NCBI GenBank assembly: GCA_003194525.1
Contig: NBIV01000142.1
Location: 62,001-126,000 of the forward strand
Reading direction: 5' to 3'
DNA from: Gracilariopsis chorda
Taxonomy: Eukaryota; Rhodophyta; Florideophyceae; Gracilariales; Gracilariaceae
Length of the DNA: 64,000 nucleotides
Made by a program: the position numbers and the translations under genes. Position 1 is the stretch's first letter. The number at the start of each line of letters is the position of its first letter. Below are positions 46,047-56,904 of this stretch, piece after piece. Below the pieces are notes generated by a model. It was given only the letters and a program-made list of their open reading frames with translations. It was not told the origin of the DNA and made no database searches.

Positions 46047-46505
46047 GGTAATCAGTAGATACCCAATCAGAAGATCACACATTGCATACGTTCGTTTCCA
46101 GTTTCCGCTTCCGACTGTAACTCACCAGCGCCTGCAGTCCCCACAAAACGGAAACCGTGTTCCGAATTGTCTTCCATAGTGAATGCCACGTTTTTCGTGA
46201 CATGCAGGAACATGAAATCGTTTTCCCCACCAGGGCACGCACGCTTATCTACAACTCACGCTCAAGATGAAGGCGATAGAGACCCGACAAAGCAAGCGAT
46301 TGATGAAAAGACAGCAACTACTGGAAAGGAAACCGACATCGCAGAACAATCGCTAACGATACCGAAAAGTTTATAGCATGGCATCCAAATTCTAGACCAA
46401 TGCCACTTTGATAACGTCCACTGCAAGCTTTCCCTCAAATGTTTGAATATTGAAGGCGCACAAAACGCAAAACTGGCTATTAAGGGCAAAGTTCTAGCAA
46501 CGAAA

Positions 46506-47741
46506 ATGGTACGACGAAAGGTATGCTTATTGACAATTTGTTAGCTGATTGATGGTTGTGAAGACACTAGTAGCTTGGATTGTGCATTTGTTAACGGACT
46601 ACGAAACACAACTGTACGAATGAAGCGCAATGCTCGCGGCCATGAGGAAGTGATATGGGTGAAGGGCGATATACCTGTTTTCGTTGATGGTGAAATCGTT
46701 ATTGGAGAACCTCCGCTCGGTGCTGAAAATTCCGCTTCTGTTTCTCAACTTCAGCGTAGACGGCCGTTTGAGGCGGTAGAGTTCTGTCGACTACTGCATG
46801 TTTTAGTGGATGCTCGGATGGTTTCTGTTCGGGAAAAGCTCATGGATTGCATGAAAAGAGTAGAGCTCGACAAGCAAAGGGAAGACCCATGGTCCGAAGC
46901 AATTGCCCCACTATTCAACTATCCTGATTTTCGGCCAGAGGCGATCTCCGTAGTAGGTGGAGGTGTGACGCGCGATGATATATGTTCAATCAATCAGGCA
47001 ATTCGTAGTCATTTACGAGATGGTGGTATTCCCAAAAGTAAGTTTGCGGAGTTCAAAAGTCTATACGGAACATGCGTAACAAGGTACGAAGCATAAGATC
47101 AGGGAGATCCTGAAGCTTTTGATAGCTACGCAGACAGTAAGACCTATATTATATATGATTTTTATTTTCTTCGTTTACATCCAATTATGGAACCGCTTTG
47201 TACTCGAGCGCTGCGAAGTGATTTCAAACAGGAAGCTGGAGTTGGTGTAGAAATGTCACAGTATGGCTTTGGATCTCCCGCAGTGTCACAGTCTAGATCG
47301 AAACGCGCAAGAACTGACAAAAATCGCATTGCTTCTTCGGGATTGGAATCTTTGGCTGCTGCGCTTACCCCGCGTGACGAACATGTCGCGCGGGAAATGG
47401 AGAAGGAGGAGCGTGATAAAGTTAGGTTTGAAGCGGTTGAAGCCCATGCTCGCAGCACCGAGGCTACTTTGGAGGCTATTCTGAAAGTGAAGGACATGCT
47501 AACAAATATTTCATGTGAACACGAGAAGAAGGTGCTGCATGGTAGTTTAGAACGTTTGGTGCGCAATCTGGATGGTTAAACAATGCAACCAACGCACCAA
47601 TGCCTCAATCTACGCCGCAACCCCCGCTAAACTCTCCCCCGGAGCAAGCTACTCCTCCGCCAATGTCGATCTGGACCCCGATGCAACGCTTCTCGAAGCC
47701 AACATCGCCGACGCTTACGCCCACGCAAACGCTCTACTAAA
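46506..47741 (+). pseudogene. Harbinger partner-like protein of the giant element
   Basis: The frame opens at ATG 46,506 (MVRRK). It is interrupted by TAG at 46,542 and TAA at 47,094 but reads as one protein to 47,579. After a one-base shift, a Pro/Thr/Gln-rich tail ends near 47,741. Around 46,780-46,920 FEAVEFCRLLHVL, RVELDKQREDPW and APLFNYPDF have the helical pattern seen in Harbinger partner proteins (R-x-ELD, W-x3-A-x2-FN). A coiled-coil end (REMEKEERDKVRFEAVEAH) follows. The first stop lies in a 24-base GT...AG stretch (46,521-46,544) whose removal keeps frame. Position next to the left repeat supports its role as second Harbinger gene; family assignment is inference. Confidence 0.6.
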
Positions 47742-48415
47742 CCTCATAGATTCATCCACTCCAGACCCGGAGACCAAAGTAGCCACTCTAGATCCCGCTT
47801 GCACAGTCGTAGAACGCGTTTCATATGAATTAAGTCTATGTCCGCTCTGTGTGCTGCCACTGCTTCTGAGGAACCGCCACGGCACCGTTCGGAGGATGTC
47901 ACGCACGATTCTGTCACCCCGGAACATCTTGCACGCTCGCTTACTAACCGCTCATTACTTTATTTTTCAAACCTTCCCGGGTGATGAAGTGCGTTTGAAT
48001 TGAGAGACCAAAGACGTAAAAAATCATTGTCAAACTGGGCCACGATCACACTTTTTAGCAGCTAGAACACTTGGCACTTCTGAGTCAAAGTCGCAGAGGA
48101 AGAAAAAAGATATGAACGAAGCCGATGTACTTTGAACATGATGACAGAATTTGCGAAAACAACCACAGCAGAGCTCTGTCTTAAGTTGTATATCGTGCAC
48201 GGAACGCGCCTAAACATAACATTTGCTCAAAATTTACGATTCATGCATGTAAACAATTCTTTTCTCGACATTCATTGGCTCACTTTCCCTTGATAGCAAA
48301 CGAAAAGACATTATTTCAGCGTTCGGCGGCGACACCATACCGATATCATTCCAAGTTGCTTTCCATGTCAAAGCATCAGATGCAGTGGAGGAGATGCAGA
48401 CGTATCTTTCATGCC

Positions 48416-50068
48416 TTAGTCATTCTTCCTCGCCGAGATATTCTCAGCATTACATACTTTTAAACTACCGCAAACAGCTCGAGCACTTGCAGAAACACGG
48501 CGAGCTTCACGTGTCTCATTTAAACACAATCGACGTACGGCACGTTCAGATGCGAGGCTTTTCAGATGGCGCACTTCTGCTTCTGTTTCAGGCTCATTCC
48601 GACGACGTTTGCGTTCCATCAACACATCTAAAACTGCAGAGGCGGTAACATGGCCGCCATATTTTGTGTTGATCTTCACTGTTCCACTTTCTAGAACTGT
48701 TGCACCACCACCTGCCAAAGCCCTACTCTGACTGTCAAATGACTTCATTATCTCTTCCAAGTGTTCTTTAGAAGACCGGTCGCCTTCATTGTTAAACCTG
48801 CGTAGGGAAATAGCACTTGCCCGCCGAAGACTGTAGTTCCAGATTCCCATATTCTGGAAACCGCTCTGAATGTTTCGAAGTGAACACGAAACAGACAGAG
48901 CGTCCCAAACAATCCGAGCGATGTCAAATGCGTCAATTACCGTCTTGATCCGAGAAAGTTTGTGCAATTCACTGCGTATAGCGGCTTTATACGACAATAA
49001 GACTGAAACATCTAGGGGTTGGAGAATGTGAGACGTGTGTGCTGGAAGAGCGACGACAATGATTCTGTTGTCGCGAAGAATTTGCAAGCTCCTGAAATGT
49101 AAGTGACTTTTGTATCCGTCGAAGATAAGAAGAGAATACGTGCTGCTGTTTCGCTTGGCTCTGACTTCATCCACAAATCTGTTTGCCCAGTCGTGAAAGA
49201 TTCTTGTATCAACCCCCGGTGTTTCTCTTTGGTATAGGTGGCAAGGTGGCAGTAAGTCGTGAAGTGTTTCGTAGCTGCCTCTCTCCGATTTGCGGTAGTG
49301 AGCCTATTTTCCCCAGAACACAATGACCGGTTTGAGAGCTGAACCATCAGCACAAATAACTGGCATTACCGTGACGCGATCTCTTGCTCCTTTGACTTTG
49401 CTCACTTTCTGAATCAAACGGCCCCTATGCTCCTTACTCCCAACTGCTTTCTTCCCGCTCCTCCCAAGAATCTTTCCGAACGACGCCCCTGATTCATCAA
49501 TGTTGAACACCTGACTTGGATCTGTTATGCTGTACTTCTTCATCACGGCATTAAGAATTGCCATAAAACGCCCAATACTCTCTGCGGTAACGGCAGCGAC
49601 ACGGTTGTACTCTATACCTTGGATTGGTTGATACTTCAATTCATGCCGTTCACAGAACAGCCGGACCCATTTCTCGGATGGAAGGCCGTTCACGAAGCTG
49701 ATTTCTTGTTGGCGGTGAAGTGGAAGGGTCGAAATGTAATATGCCGCAAGATCAAGGAGGCAGGTCTTTGCTAGAGGTGTGTTGTTATTGGCGTACATTC
49801 GCACCATTTCTGCGATGTCATGTTCTTCATTGTCGGATAACACTTTTGGCCTCCCTGGTTTGTTCATTTTCAGACATATCTGTTCTGCGGATGTTGATAT
49901 GACATCGTTGGTTACGTTGAGCCATTTGATATAAGCATTTCGTATGCGATACCAAGGAATTCCATATTCCTCAGCAAGTTGATGGTAAGAACTTCCATGT
50001 GTGAATCTTTCAAACAACGCCTTCTGAAACCATTGATAGAGAGTGGGTGGACTGGAAGAAGAAGCCAT
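48416..50068 (-). pseudogene. pogo-like transposase (CENP-B/DDE_1), one stop
   Basis: This is a 551-codon frame with a single TAG at 49,304 (FWGK-stop-AHYRK). The N-terminus has a helix-turn-helix (SYHQLAEEYGIPWYRIRNAYIKW), then a CENP-B-type domain (EKWVRLFCERHEL). The DDE_1 core follows with catalytic Asps in VFNIDESGASFG, LLIFDGYKSHL and ILQPLDVSV. A Lys/Arg-rich tail with a Cys ends it. All three catalytic residues are kept. It would cut and paste at TA. It is nested in the giant Harbinger block; its own ends were not resolved. The related copy at 36.7 kb has lost two catalytic residues. Confidence 0.87.
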
Positions 50069-50853
50069 TGTGGTGTGCCGTTAGTTGGGACGAACGGAAC
50101 GATTTCACAGATTGCTGACCATTTCTACTCGCGAATTGGTTTCCGTTGTGGTTTTTTCGCGCTACATGTCTCTTCAGAAGATTTTGTTGAGATCGAGATT
50201 GAAGGAGGCAGTTAGGTTGGGGTTTATAGTCCGTTGAATTTATCGTAAAGCATATGAGCACTGCTTATGAATTTGGAAGGACCTGTCTTTCTCACACCAT
50301 ATCTTGTAAACTACGCATATGAATTTGCTTGCTTTTCGCCCATCGGGAGGCTTCGAGTCTTATAGTGTCCACACTATAATTTGAAAGGGATCTTCACATT
50401 TGTTTTACCATGGCTCGGACTTTTGTGACGGAGAATACGGCTCAGAGAGGCATGCAACACAGAAACCTGGCCTATCATCTTCATCTTTGATTTTAGTGAT
50501 TTAGACAGCTGGTGGCATTTGGTACCGAAGGGTTACCAGGCTGCCCCGCCTTTTTGCACCGGAGGATGACCTGCTTGCAGAAGTGCCACCGTCGCCACCA
50601 CATTCTATTTCCTGCATTTGCGACTCCCGCCGCGCCATACAAGAAAGTTCGCTCCAAGCTCAATCAAGACACCCGAGCAGAGCATTGTTCACAAAAATTC
50701 TCCTGCATTGTCAGGCGCTGATTAGAGCACATCTTCCGTCGTCGTGTTTCCACGGCTCGTACGTGATCCCTAACAATAGACACAACGTTATCCTCCTCTT
50801 CTAAGCTTTGCCAGAGTCTTAATGTGCAGCGACCTGCCTCTGATATGTGTACT

Positions 50854-52097
50854 TTACTTCCACTTCTCAGCTGCCAATATAGCAGGCCATGATTGCTTGG
50901 GGTGAATATTATACATGAGTTTTCGGTGTGCCTCAGCTATATCGAGTAATCCCCGGTACATCACCCAAGCCACACTCGACGATTCACCGTACCCCTTTAG
51001 CTGGTCCTCACCTAGTTCGTGCTCTTGAAAGCTATTTGGCGCAATGCGTCTCATCGAAGAGCCGAGTAAGTACTGTTCATCCGGTTCCCTGGACACCACA
51101 GCGCCTTCCCCTGTTGATTTGGACAGTAAAATGTTGTGCATTCGAGCATCTAAACCATCTGAAAACGCACGCAATTTCCCAAATACCTTCGTCATCCTTT
51201 GGAAAACAAGTGACAAAGCTTGTAACGCAGGGGTTGGTGGGAGCTCCGTAGCTCCAACGAAATTGACAGCCAACACTCCTTCTGGTTTAAAAAGGCGTGT
51301 TCAAACATCTGAACTGAGAACAGCGTGGATGGCATTGTGTTCCCCGTGAAAACTTCATGGATCACGTAATCAAAAGGATGAATGGGACATTTTGTGGCAT
51401 ATGACACGGCATCCTCCACTTGAACAGGGATATGGAGCCCGAGGTACTTGCAGGCGTAAAGTGCGACGATCGTGTCGATATCAACAGTAGTTACTTGGAC
51501 GCCATGTTTCGAAAGGGCTTTCGCAGCAACTCCAATACCCAGACCAATACATAGTGCAGTTGCGCTGTCTTTGCGCTGTCCGACAAGCTGTACTGCATCC
51601 TGAACATAGAATTGGGAGAATATGGAATACGGGTGGTACTTGCTGACGTCGAAATAACCACCCAGGACGGACAGATCCGCAAGTAGCATTCGATATTCCC
51701 CTCGTTTCTCAACAATGCTGATCAAGCCCGTCGGATCACGAGACTGTGCAAGGAGGGTATAACGTTTAGGAAGTGGTGGTGGTGGCATGAATGGGGGGGG
51801 CTGTCCTACAAGTAGTGATCCCAGGAAAACCATGACCAAACTGTACATGATGGGGAGGGGTTTCTTTTTCCGACGAGTGCGCTTGTCCCGTGAAAGACGT
51901 AATGCGTTTAGAGCTACAGATCTAATCGCAAACTGCGTCATTTCAATCGCAAATGTTAGTGAGGGAAGCGTAGTTTTGAGTACTTTAAACAACCAAAACA
52001 TGTGATAAACAAGAGTGTACAGCAGCATCCAGTATGAACAAGAACAGTGATGTAATGCATGCACAAATAAAATCGGTTTTGGAGGAGCATATGACAA
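50854..52097 (-). pseudogene. Spermidine-synthase-like membrane protein, frameshifted
   Basis: The frame runs from about 52,097 (first ATG 52,028) to a shift near 51,285, then in the next frame to 50,854. The N-terminus has two hydrophobic stretches (MLLYTLVYHMFWLF; MYSLVMVFLGSLLV) and a Pro-rich linker. A Rossmann methyltransferase-like fold follows: CIGLGIGVAAKAL (nucleotide loop), VTTVDID (acidic end of strand 2), EDAVSYA, and FDYVIHEVFTG. After the shift, GVLAVNFVGA and a C-terminal WPAILAAEKWK fit the same family. These membrane-anchored spermine/spermidine-synthase-like proteins are of uncertain substrate. The shift lies in TTTTTAAA, consistent with a one-base loss. It lies between pogo and the RING frame inside the giant block. 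Confidence 0.7.
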
Positions 52098-52099
52098 GA

Positions 52100-52880
52100 G
52101 CAGTTAGCAGGGACAGGCAAAGCAGTTGAGCAACTGCAAGCACACATGCACTAAGCGAGGGATAAATAACCAGCGGAATGAAACAAATTGGTGGCAGGCT
52201 GCATTGCAGAATGGCACTAAGTTCCAGGACCAGTGGAGGCGCTAGAAACTATATTGCATCTGCGAGAGGGGCTGACTGTAACGCAGGGAGCTGCAGGCGA
52301 ATGACCCTGTACTGGAGCAATGCGCAGATAGAGAGAAGCACGCTGAGAGCTGCGCGTATTGTGCTAGAGTGCTTCATATCTCCAACTCCGGACGGGCCCA
52401 GGAACAAAGACTCGCGGAAGAAGAAGACGAAGAAGACGAAGAAGACGAAGACGACGAAGGGATTTCGAGTTCATTGGTATGTAACCGTGCTGTGGACACG
52501 TGTACGCGTCATGCTGAGTCGGCCAGTAGAAGATGACCAAGCACCTCTGCAATAGCAGAACGGGCTGGGGTTTTGAGCTGTGTAATATCATCTATGCAGA
52601 CAAAAAGCAGCCACCATGTGCAGCGCGCTCGACGCGGTGGCGTTGCTTTGGCAGGCTGCTTTCCGCTGCTGCCCTGTCAACATTAGAGTTTCTTCTCCAA
52701 GTCCATTGGCACTTCATCATGGGAAAGTGCAGCGCCGTAGCGCCCGCCTTGGCTTCACTCGGCTGCTTTGCCTTGGGCGCAGCTCCTGGCCCCCGACGCT
52801 CCAGAAGACGTCTTCGTCGCAATGTCAAAGTTTGCAACAGCGACCTAAAACCACAATATCCACCCACCTCTCACTAAGCA
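52100..52880. other. Spacer with GAAGAAGAC microsatellite
   Basis: No gene is supported. Between about 52,416 and 52,460 the plus strand is a GAAGAAGAC-type simple repeat, which makes Lys/Thr-rich or Leu/Arg-rich shadow frames. GC content rises around 52,620-52,830, where both strands are open; I see no motif in either. Confidence 0.5.
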
Positions 52881-53351
52881 TTGAATGTCTCCTTACCCTT
52901 GGATTGTCCTGTTTGTCTCACCGAATTCATCATACCCCGCGTAGCACCGTGCGGCCACACGTTGTGCACCTCCTGTCTCGCCTCACTATTCGAGCATGAG
53001 AGACATCCCCCCTGTCCCGTGTGTCGCAAAAGGATCAAGGGCCAGCTCGATCGTCTTCCGGTTAATTTAGCGCTTGAGAGCCTTGTTGGAGCTCCCGTCT
53101 TCGCTCGTGGCGGCAATGCTTGGAATGGATACGTCCACGCTGAAACTGAAGCAAGAGAACTTGTTCCACACATAGTGGGAGAAATAACTGCACGCACCAG
53201 AGCGAACATGGTTGCGTCTCTTCGACCGGCTTGGAACTGGCTCAAGTGGTCTGTTATTATTTTCACCAAACTCGGTGCATTTCTGGTTAGTCTGAAGGAA
53301 TTTTTGGATTCCACTATTACTCGCACCAGAAGTTACCAGCGTATTGCTTAA
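52881..53351 (+). pseudogene. RING-HC finger protein without a usable start
   Basis: A 156-codon frame begins two codons after a stop with no in-frame ATG. The nearby ATG at 52,885 is out of frame, so a small indel at the start is likely (or an upstream exon is missing). It has a complete C3HC4 RING: CPVCLTEF, then APCGHTLCTSC, then CPVCRK, with normal spacing. A helix (LALESLVGAP) and a C-terminal amphipathic/hydrophobic stretch (WSVIIFTKLGAFLVSL) follow that could anchor it to a membrane. RING-HC proteins are usually E3 ubiquitin ligases. It is one of four captured-looking genes in the block. Confidence 0.65.
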
Positions 53352-53596
53352 TTTACCTTTTACCAACGTCTCAGCTTCTGTTTCTTTTGCCTGTTCTTAT
53401 CGCCTCCATGTCCATTGCTTGCATGGTTATGGTCGGCTTTTGTACCTTCCATATCTACATTCTTTGATCATCTGCCTCCAGTACTATACACCTCTGGTTG
53501 TCGCGTTATCTTGTTTCTCTTGCCGTAATAATATACCCACTAACAAATAAATTTCTCGTTTTCTGTATAACCATCGTCTGTTTTCTTCATGTCTTC

Positions 53597-53613
53597 GGGG
53601 GGGGGGGGGGGGG
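53597..53613 (+). repeat. Run of 17 G
   Basis: An uninterrupted homopolymer of G between the RING frame and the GalT fragment. It could form a quadruplex, mark a junction, or be a sequencing artefact in length. Confidence 0.9.
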
Positions 53614-53820
53614 TTCTCTCAGTCTGGATCAACTGCTTCACATACATGTACTCATGTGAAGATGTGATGGCGCTCAAGCCGTAGACACTGTCACCACTTG
53701 TTCTCTTGCATGTACTCTCGGTTTTCTACATTTTCCGAGATCACTCTCTCCGAGCGCATTTCACTGAGTTCTTCTTGCTGTTTCTTTCGTACGTTTTGTG
53801 CGTGAGATTTGAGGGCTTTT

Positions 53821-54744
53821 TTCTCGATGTACACCCAGCAGTTTACTAAATGCGCGAACCCCGAGTACGACTCTACCTTTGTCTTCGACAATGATATCCA
53901 GGCTTTATTGGCGGACACCCCGTACGGTGAGGTTGGCAGCGTTGAGAACAACGATCTTGTAGTAGCCAAAGCTGTGCGTGGAAAATGTTGCGTTGTCTGC
54001 TTCTCCTCGAAGCTCAACCTAACTGTCGCTGAAATGACCGTCAAGGAGATCAAAGCCGTTTTTGATGCCTGGGTTGAGGAGTATGGCAGCCTCTCCAAGC
54101 TCGATTACATCGGGCACGTGCAGATATCCTAGAACAATGGACAGATGATGGGATGCTCCAACCCTCATCCTCACGGTCAGATCTGGGCATCTGAGTTCGT
54201 TCCAGAAGAGCCGGGCATCGCACTCGCTAATCTCAAAGCCTATCAGACTAAGAAGGGAACCCACATGTTGGAGGACTATTATAAACTCGAAATGGAAGCA
54301 AAGAGACGTATCGTATGTCAGAATGAGACTTTCCTCGCCGTTTTCCAATTTTGGGCTACTTGGCACTTCGAAGTCATGGTCATAAGCAAAGTGAGAGTAC
54401 CCTGCCTCGTCAACTTTACCGACGCCATGCAACTGGATTTGGCCAACATGTACGGTCGCGTTTGCGCATGCTATGACAATCTTTTCACCACTTTGTTCCC
54501 GTACTCAATGGGTACTCATCAAGCGCCTACCTACAGTGGTATGGATCCAAGTAAGAATGAATATGCGCATTTCCATACGCACTTTTATCCCCCACTTCTT
54601 CGAAGCGCTACCATTAGAAATTTCATGGTTGGCTTTGTGATGCTTGGCGAGTCGCAGAGAGATATTACCGCGGAGCAAGCTGCAGCCCGACTTCGCGACT
54701 GTTCGGAAATTCACTTCAACCATGCCAGGAAGAAAAAAACTTGA
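53821..54744 (+). pseudogene. galT: Galactose-1-phosphate uridylyltransferase fragment (GalT-like)
   Basis: GalT exchanges UDP-glucose and galactose-1-phosphate in the Leloir pathway. The frame reads the family from the NP-x-Y-x3-FVFDND block onward: VVCFSSKLNLTVAEM, MGCSNPHPHGQIW with the catalytic His-Pro-His, NLFTTLFPYSMG, HFYPPLLRSA and FMVGFVMLGESQRDIT near the end. The first roughly 80-100 residues, which hold the zinc-binding cysteines, are absent. A TAG at 54,130 replaces the usual Glu of the FEN motif just before the active site. The ligand motif H-x-H-x-H in HFHTHFYPP is largely kept. So it is 5'-truncated with one nonsense codon. It lies between the G run and the Pth fragment in the giant block. 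Confidence 0.85.
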
Positions 54745-54888
54745 AGCACTGGTACAATTCCTTTATCCCGCGTTTCATTTTTTTATCCTTGTCTCTGAAG
54801 AGGTTATGTCGCTGACACATTAACGCTTCAAGTATTGATTTAGAGCGTGCCCCTTCAGTTGTGACATTGAATAAGAACACATTTCCAC

Positions 54889-55434
54889 TCAAGCAGTGAC
54901 AAAAGCCACTCGTATTCGACAATAATTTCGTCTCCTTTGCTTTGCCAACGCAATATGAGTCTGAAAATTTTCGATTCTTGCTTCGTCTACCCAGTAGTCA
55001 ACGGCTTCCATCACATTCCATTCTTCTTTGTCCAAAACCTGCTTCTCTAATCGCGAAAAGGATCCAAGAACGAAGTCCGCCCAATCTTCCGCTCCACGAC
55101 TCGGAAAACCAACGCCAATTCGTAGCCTAGCGTACTTCTTACCGCCAACACATTGTTGTGTACTCTTCAGCCCAATATGCCCACCGGCACTGCCTTTCGC
55201 TCGTAGTCTAATGTCTCTGAGATCAAGCGATATATTGTCTGTCACAACCAGCAGAGCTGCGACAAGAGCGTCCATGTACTTAAGAGCGCCGCGTACTGCG
55301 CGACCGGAGGCGTTAATAAACTTGCTTGGTTTGAGCAGCATCACGCTTCTGTCGTGCAAATGGAAGTGCGCTATGTCTCCCTGCACGCTGCTCTCCCGCC
55401 GGTTCTTCGTGGTAAGAATCCCATTCTGTGCAGT
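54889..55434 (-). pseudogene. Peptidyl-tRNA hydrolase fragment (Pth1 type), 5'-truncated
   Basis: Pth1 frees tRNA from dropped peptidyl-tRNA. The frame has VMLLKPSKFINASGRAV, then DISLDLRDIRLR-like spacing, KGSAGGHIGLKS, YARLRIGVGFP and DFVLGSFSRLE, all in family order. The conserved start of the enzyme (GLGNPG and the catalytic His region TRHN) is absent. In frame, a TGA is met just upstream of 55,434, with no ATG before LLKP. The 5' end of this fragment overlaps the 3' end of the Harbinger transposase on the same strand in another frame. A clean junction is therefore likely near 55,380-55,440. A CACAG before AATGGG could alternatively be a splice acceptor. Confidence 0.75.
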
Positions 55435-56777
55435 TGTTCAGCGACATTATCGCGAAGCGTTGAATATTGACGAGACCGATTTCGGGACCTCAAGCTGTCA
55501 CGTTCCATGTGCAGCGCGTCTTGAAAATTTACAGCCGGGGACCCGTGTGCATGGTTTTCTTCGTGGCTTGGGATGTACTCAAACAGAGTATCATCTGCAT
55601 TATCAATAATGAAATTATGCAGCTGGCAAGCCACTAAGATGATAAGAGGTACTTTTCTAAAAGGATAACTTATTGCAGACCAAAAGATACCGAATCTGCT
55701 GACAAGCATACCGAAAGCCTGTTCCACTATTGTGCGACAAGAGGAATGGTACGGGTTAAAAGTGTCTTCCTTCTGCGTCAACCGCTTTCCTGCGTACGGT
55801 GAAAGCACTCTACCCTCGTTGCTGTACGCATCATCAGCGACGACTGCGGCCCAGTGCGGCAGAGTACAACCTTTCAGTAGTTGGTAAAGTTTCGTTGCGG
55901 AAAAAGCTGTCGCATCATGAGTGCCTCCGGAATGCGTGGCTGAAACAAAGCAAAACCGATAGTCTCCCTGTACAGCGGCCTGTACCCATAACGCAAAAAA
56001 TCCTTTTCGATTGTAGAACTGGCGTTGATCAGGAGCGTCACATAGACGAGGTTTCTGAACTTCGATGGCAATTCCATCTAACGCTGCAATAACGCCACAA
56101 AGAGTACTATTTCACAGTTTGCAGAACATGTTAGCATTTACTTTGCATTCTCTTTCGGATTGTGGGAAGCGTATTGGAGGTAGACAGTTCTTGAGAGCGA
56201 ACAGTGATTCCTCAAATAAGGAATATAGAGTTGTAGTTCCTATGCCGTACGGCCATCCAATGTCCAAATAGCTTCCTCCGGCCAGGATTTGTAGAGTGAC
56301 GAAAAGCATCACTTCGATGCTTACTGCGGCAGCTACATGAAAATGTTTGCGTTTCTATCTTTGCAATTGATGACGCAAACTCGACGAAAGTAACCTGAAC
56401 TGAAACTTTGAGACGCGGTACATTCGCCTGAAAGCGAAGTTGGAAATGCTTCCAATGTGTTGAACTGGGGAAAACGGTGGACGACAAATGACTGTTTGGA
56501 TACTCCTACTGGACTGCTCCACGTCCCATAAGTGTAAGAGATACAAGAGTACAAAGCGTTTGATATCTTCATGTTGTCGTCGTCTAGGACGGCTCTTGAT
56601 GGTGTCATAGAGTGTTTGGCGGGAATGGAGTACATCCAGATAAAGTGTTATAGGTCGCGGCATTTGCTGTAGAGGAAGCAAGCAGCCGTATGGTAAGGAA
56701 AATGTAGATAAGGCCGAGGGAGTGTGAGGTTTGTAGTAGCCGCAAGTGGTGACGACGTGAAGCCAACATAGTTGCAT
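55371..56777 (-). pseudogene. PIF/Harbinger transposase 2 of the giant element, two stops
   Basis: One frame of 469 codons from 56,777 to 55,371 is broken only by TAG at 56,355 and TGA at 56,112. The N-terminus has the family helix FAFRRMYRVSKFQFRLL. Then come LFVTLQILAGGSYLDI and the helix-turn-helix. The DDE_4 core is complete: VIAALDGIAIEV (first Asp), FYNRKGFFALWVQAAV, SGGTHDATAF, VVADDAYSNEG (second Asp) and CRTIVEQAFGMLVSRFGIF (Glu). The C-terminus overlaps the Pth fragment. It starts 127 bp inside the right terminal repeat, as expected for the element's own transposase. Confidence 0.87.
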
Positions 56778-56864
56778 GCTCTCTGCAACCTCATCAGGTT
56801 GATATACAGGCGTCGTTGACCAGGAGCATTACTGTTAAAGAAGCTGACAGTGAAATTCGGCTGT

Positions 56865-56904
56865 GATTTCGAGTTCAGAGTTTCGTCAACTCATGGAACG
56901 CCCC
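56865..56904 (-). repeat. Right terminal inverted repeat of the giant Harbinger
   Basis: Reverse complement of the left repeat with three mismatches in 40. TAA follows at 56,905, then CCAGG, the duplication made by element X2 eight bases from the end. Confidence 0.85.

Larger units (their letters stand above)
46007..56904. mobile_element. Giant Harbinger-bounded block with captured genes
   Basis: 46,007 opens with GGGGCGTTCGATGAGTTGAC. 56,904 closes with the reverse complement of GGGGCGTTCCATGAGTTGAC, and the match extends to 40 bp with three mismatches. TAA flanks both ends (46,004-46,006; 56,905-56,907), the PIF/Harbinger TWA duplication. Inside are a Harbinger transposase next to the right end (minus), a helical charged protein next to the left end (plus), a nested pogo element, and four host-like genes between 50.85 and 55.43 kb, all damaged. 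At 10.9 kb this is much larger than usual Harbingers (about 3-5 kb). The alternative is two unrelated half-elements of one family that happen to flank host sequence; the matching TAA is weak evidence against that. Confidence 0.65.

Noticed and set aside
46167-46376. A small plus-strand gene just inside the left Harbinger repeat
   Set aside because: 69 codons, no homology, and the overlapping minus frame is equally open.
47136-47233. An intron with a GTAAGA donor and a TTTCAAACAG acceptor in the partner-like gene
   Set aside because: The sequence between stays in the protein-like frame, and removal would change the frame of the downstream coiled coil, so read-through of the single TAA upstream is the simpler view.
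2224-56357. A reassigned stop codon, suggested by single in-frame stops in many genes
   Set aside because: All three stop codons occur in frame and replace different residues (Arg, Gln, Glu, Tyr) by family comparison, and the two intact genes at the right end use normal stops. Mutation of dead elements explains it.
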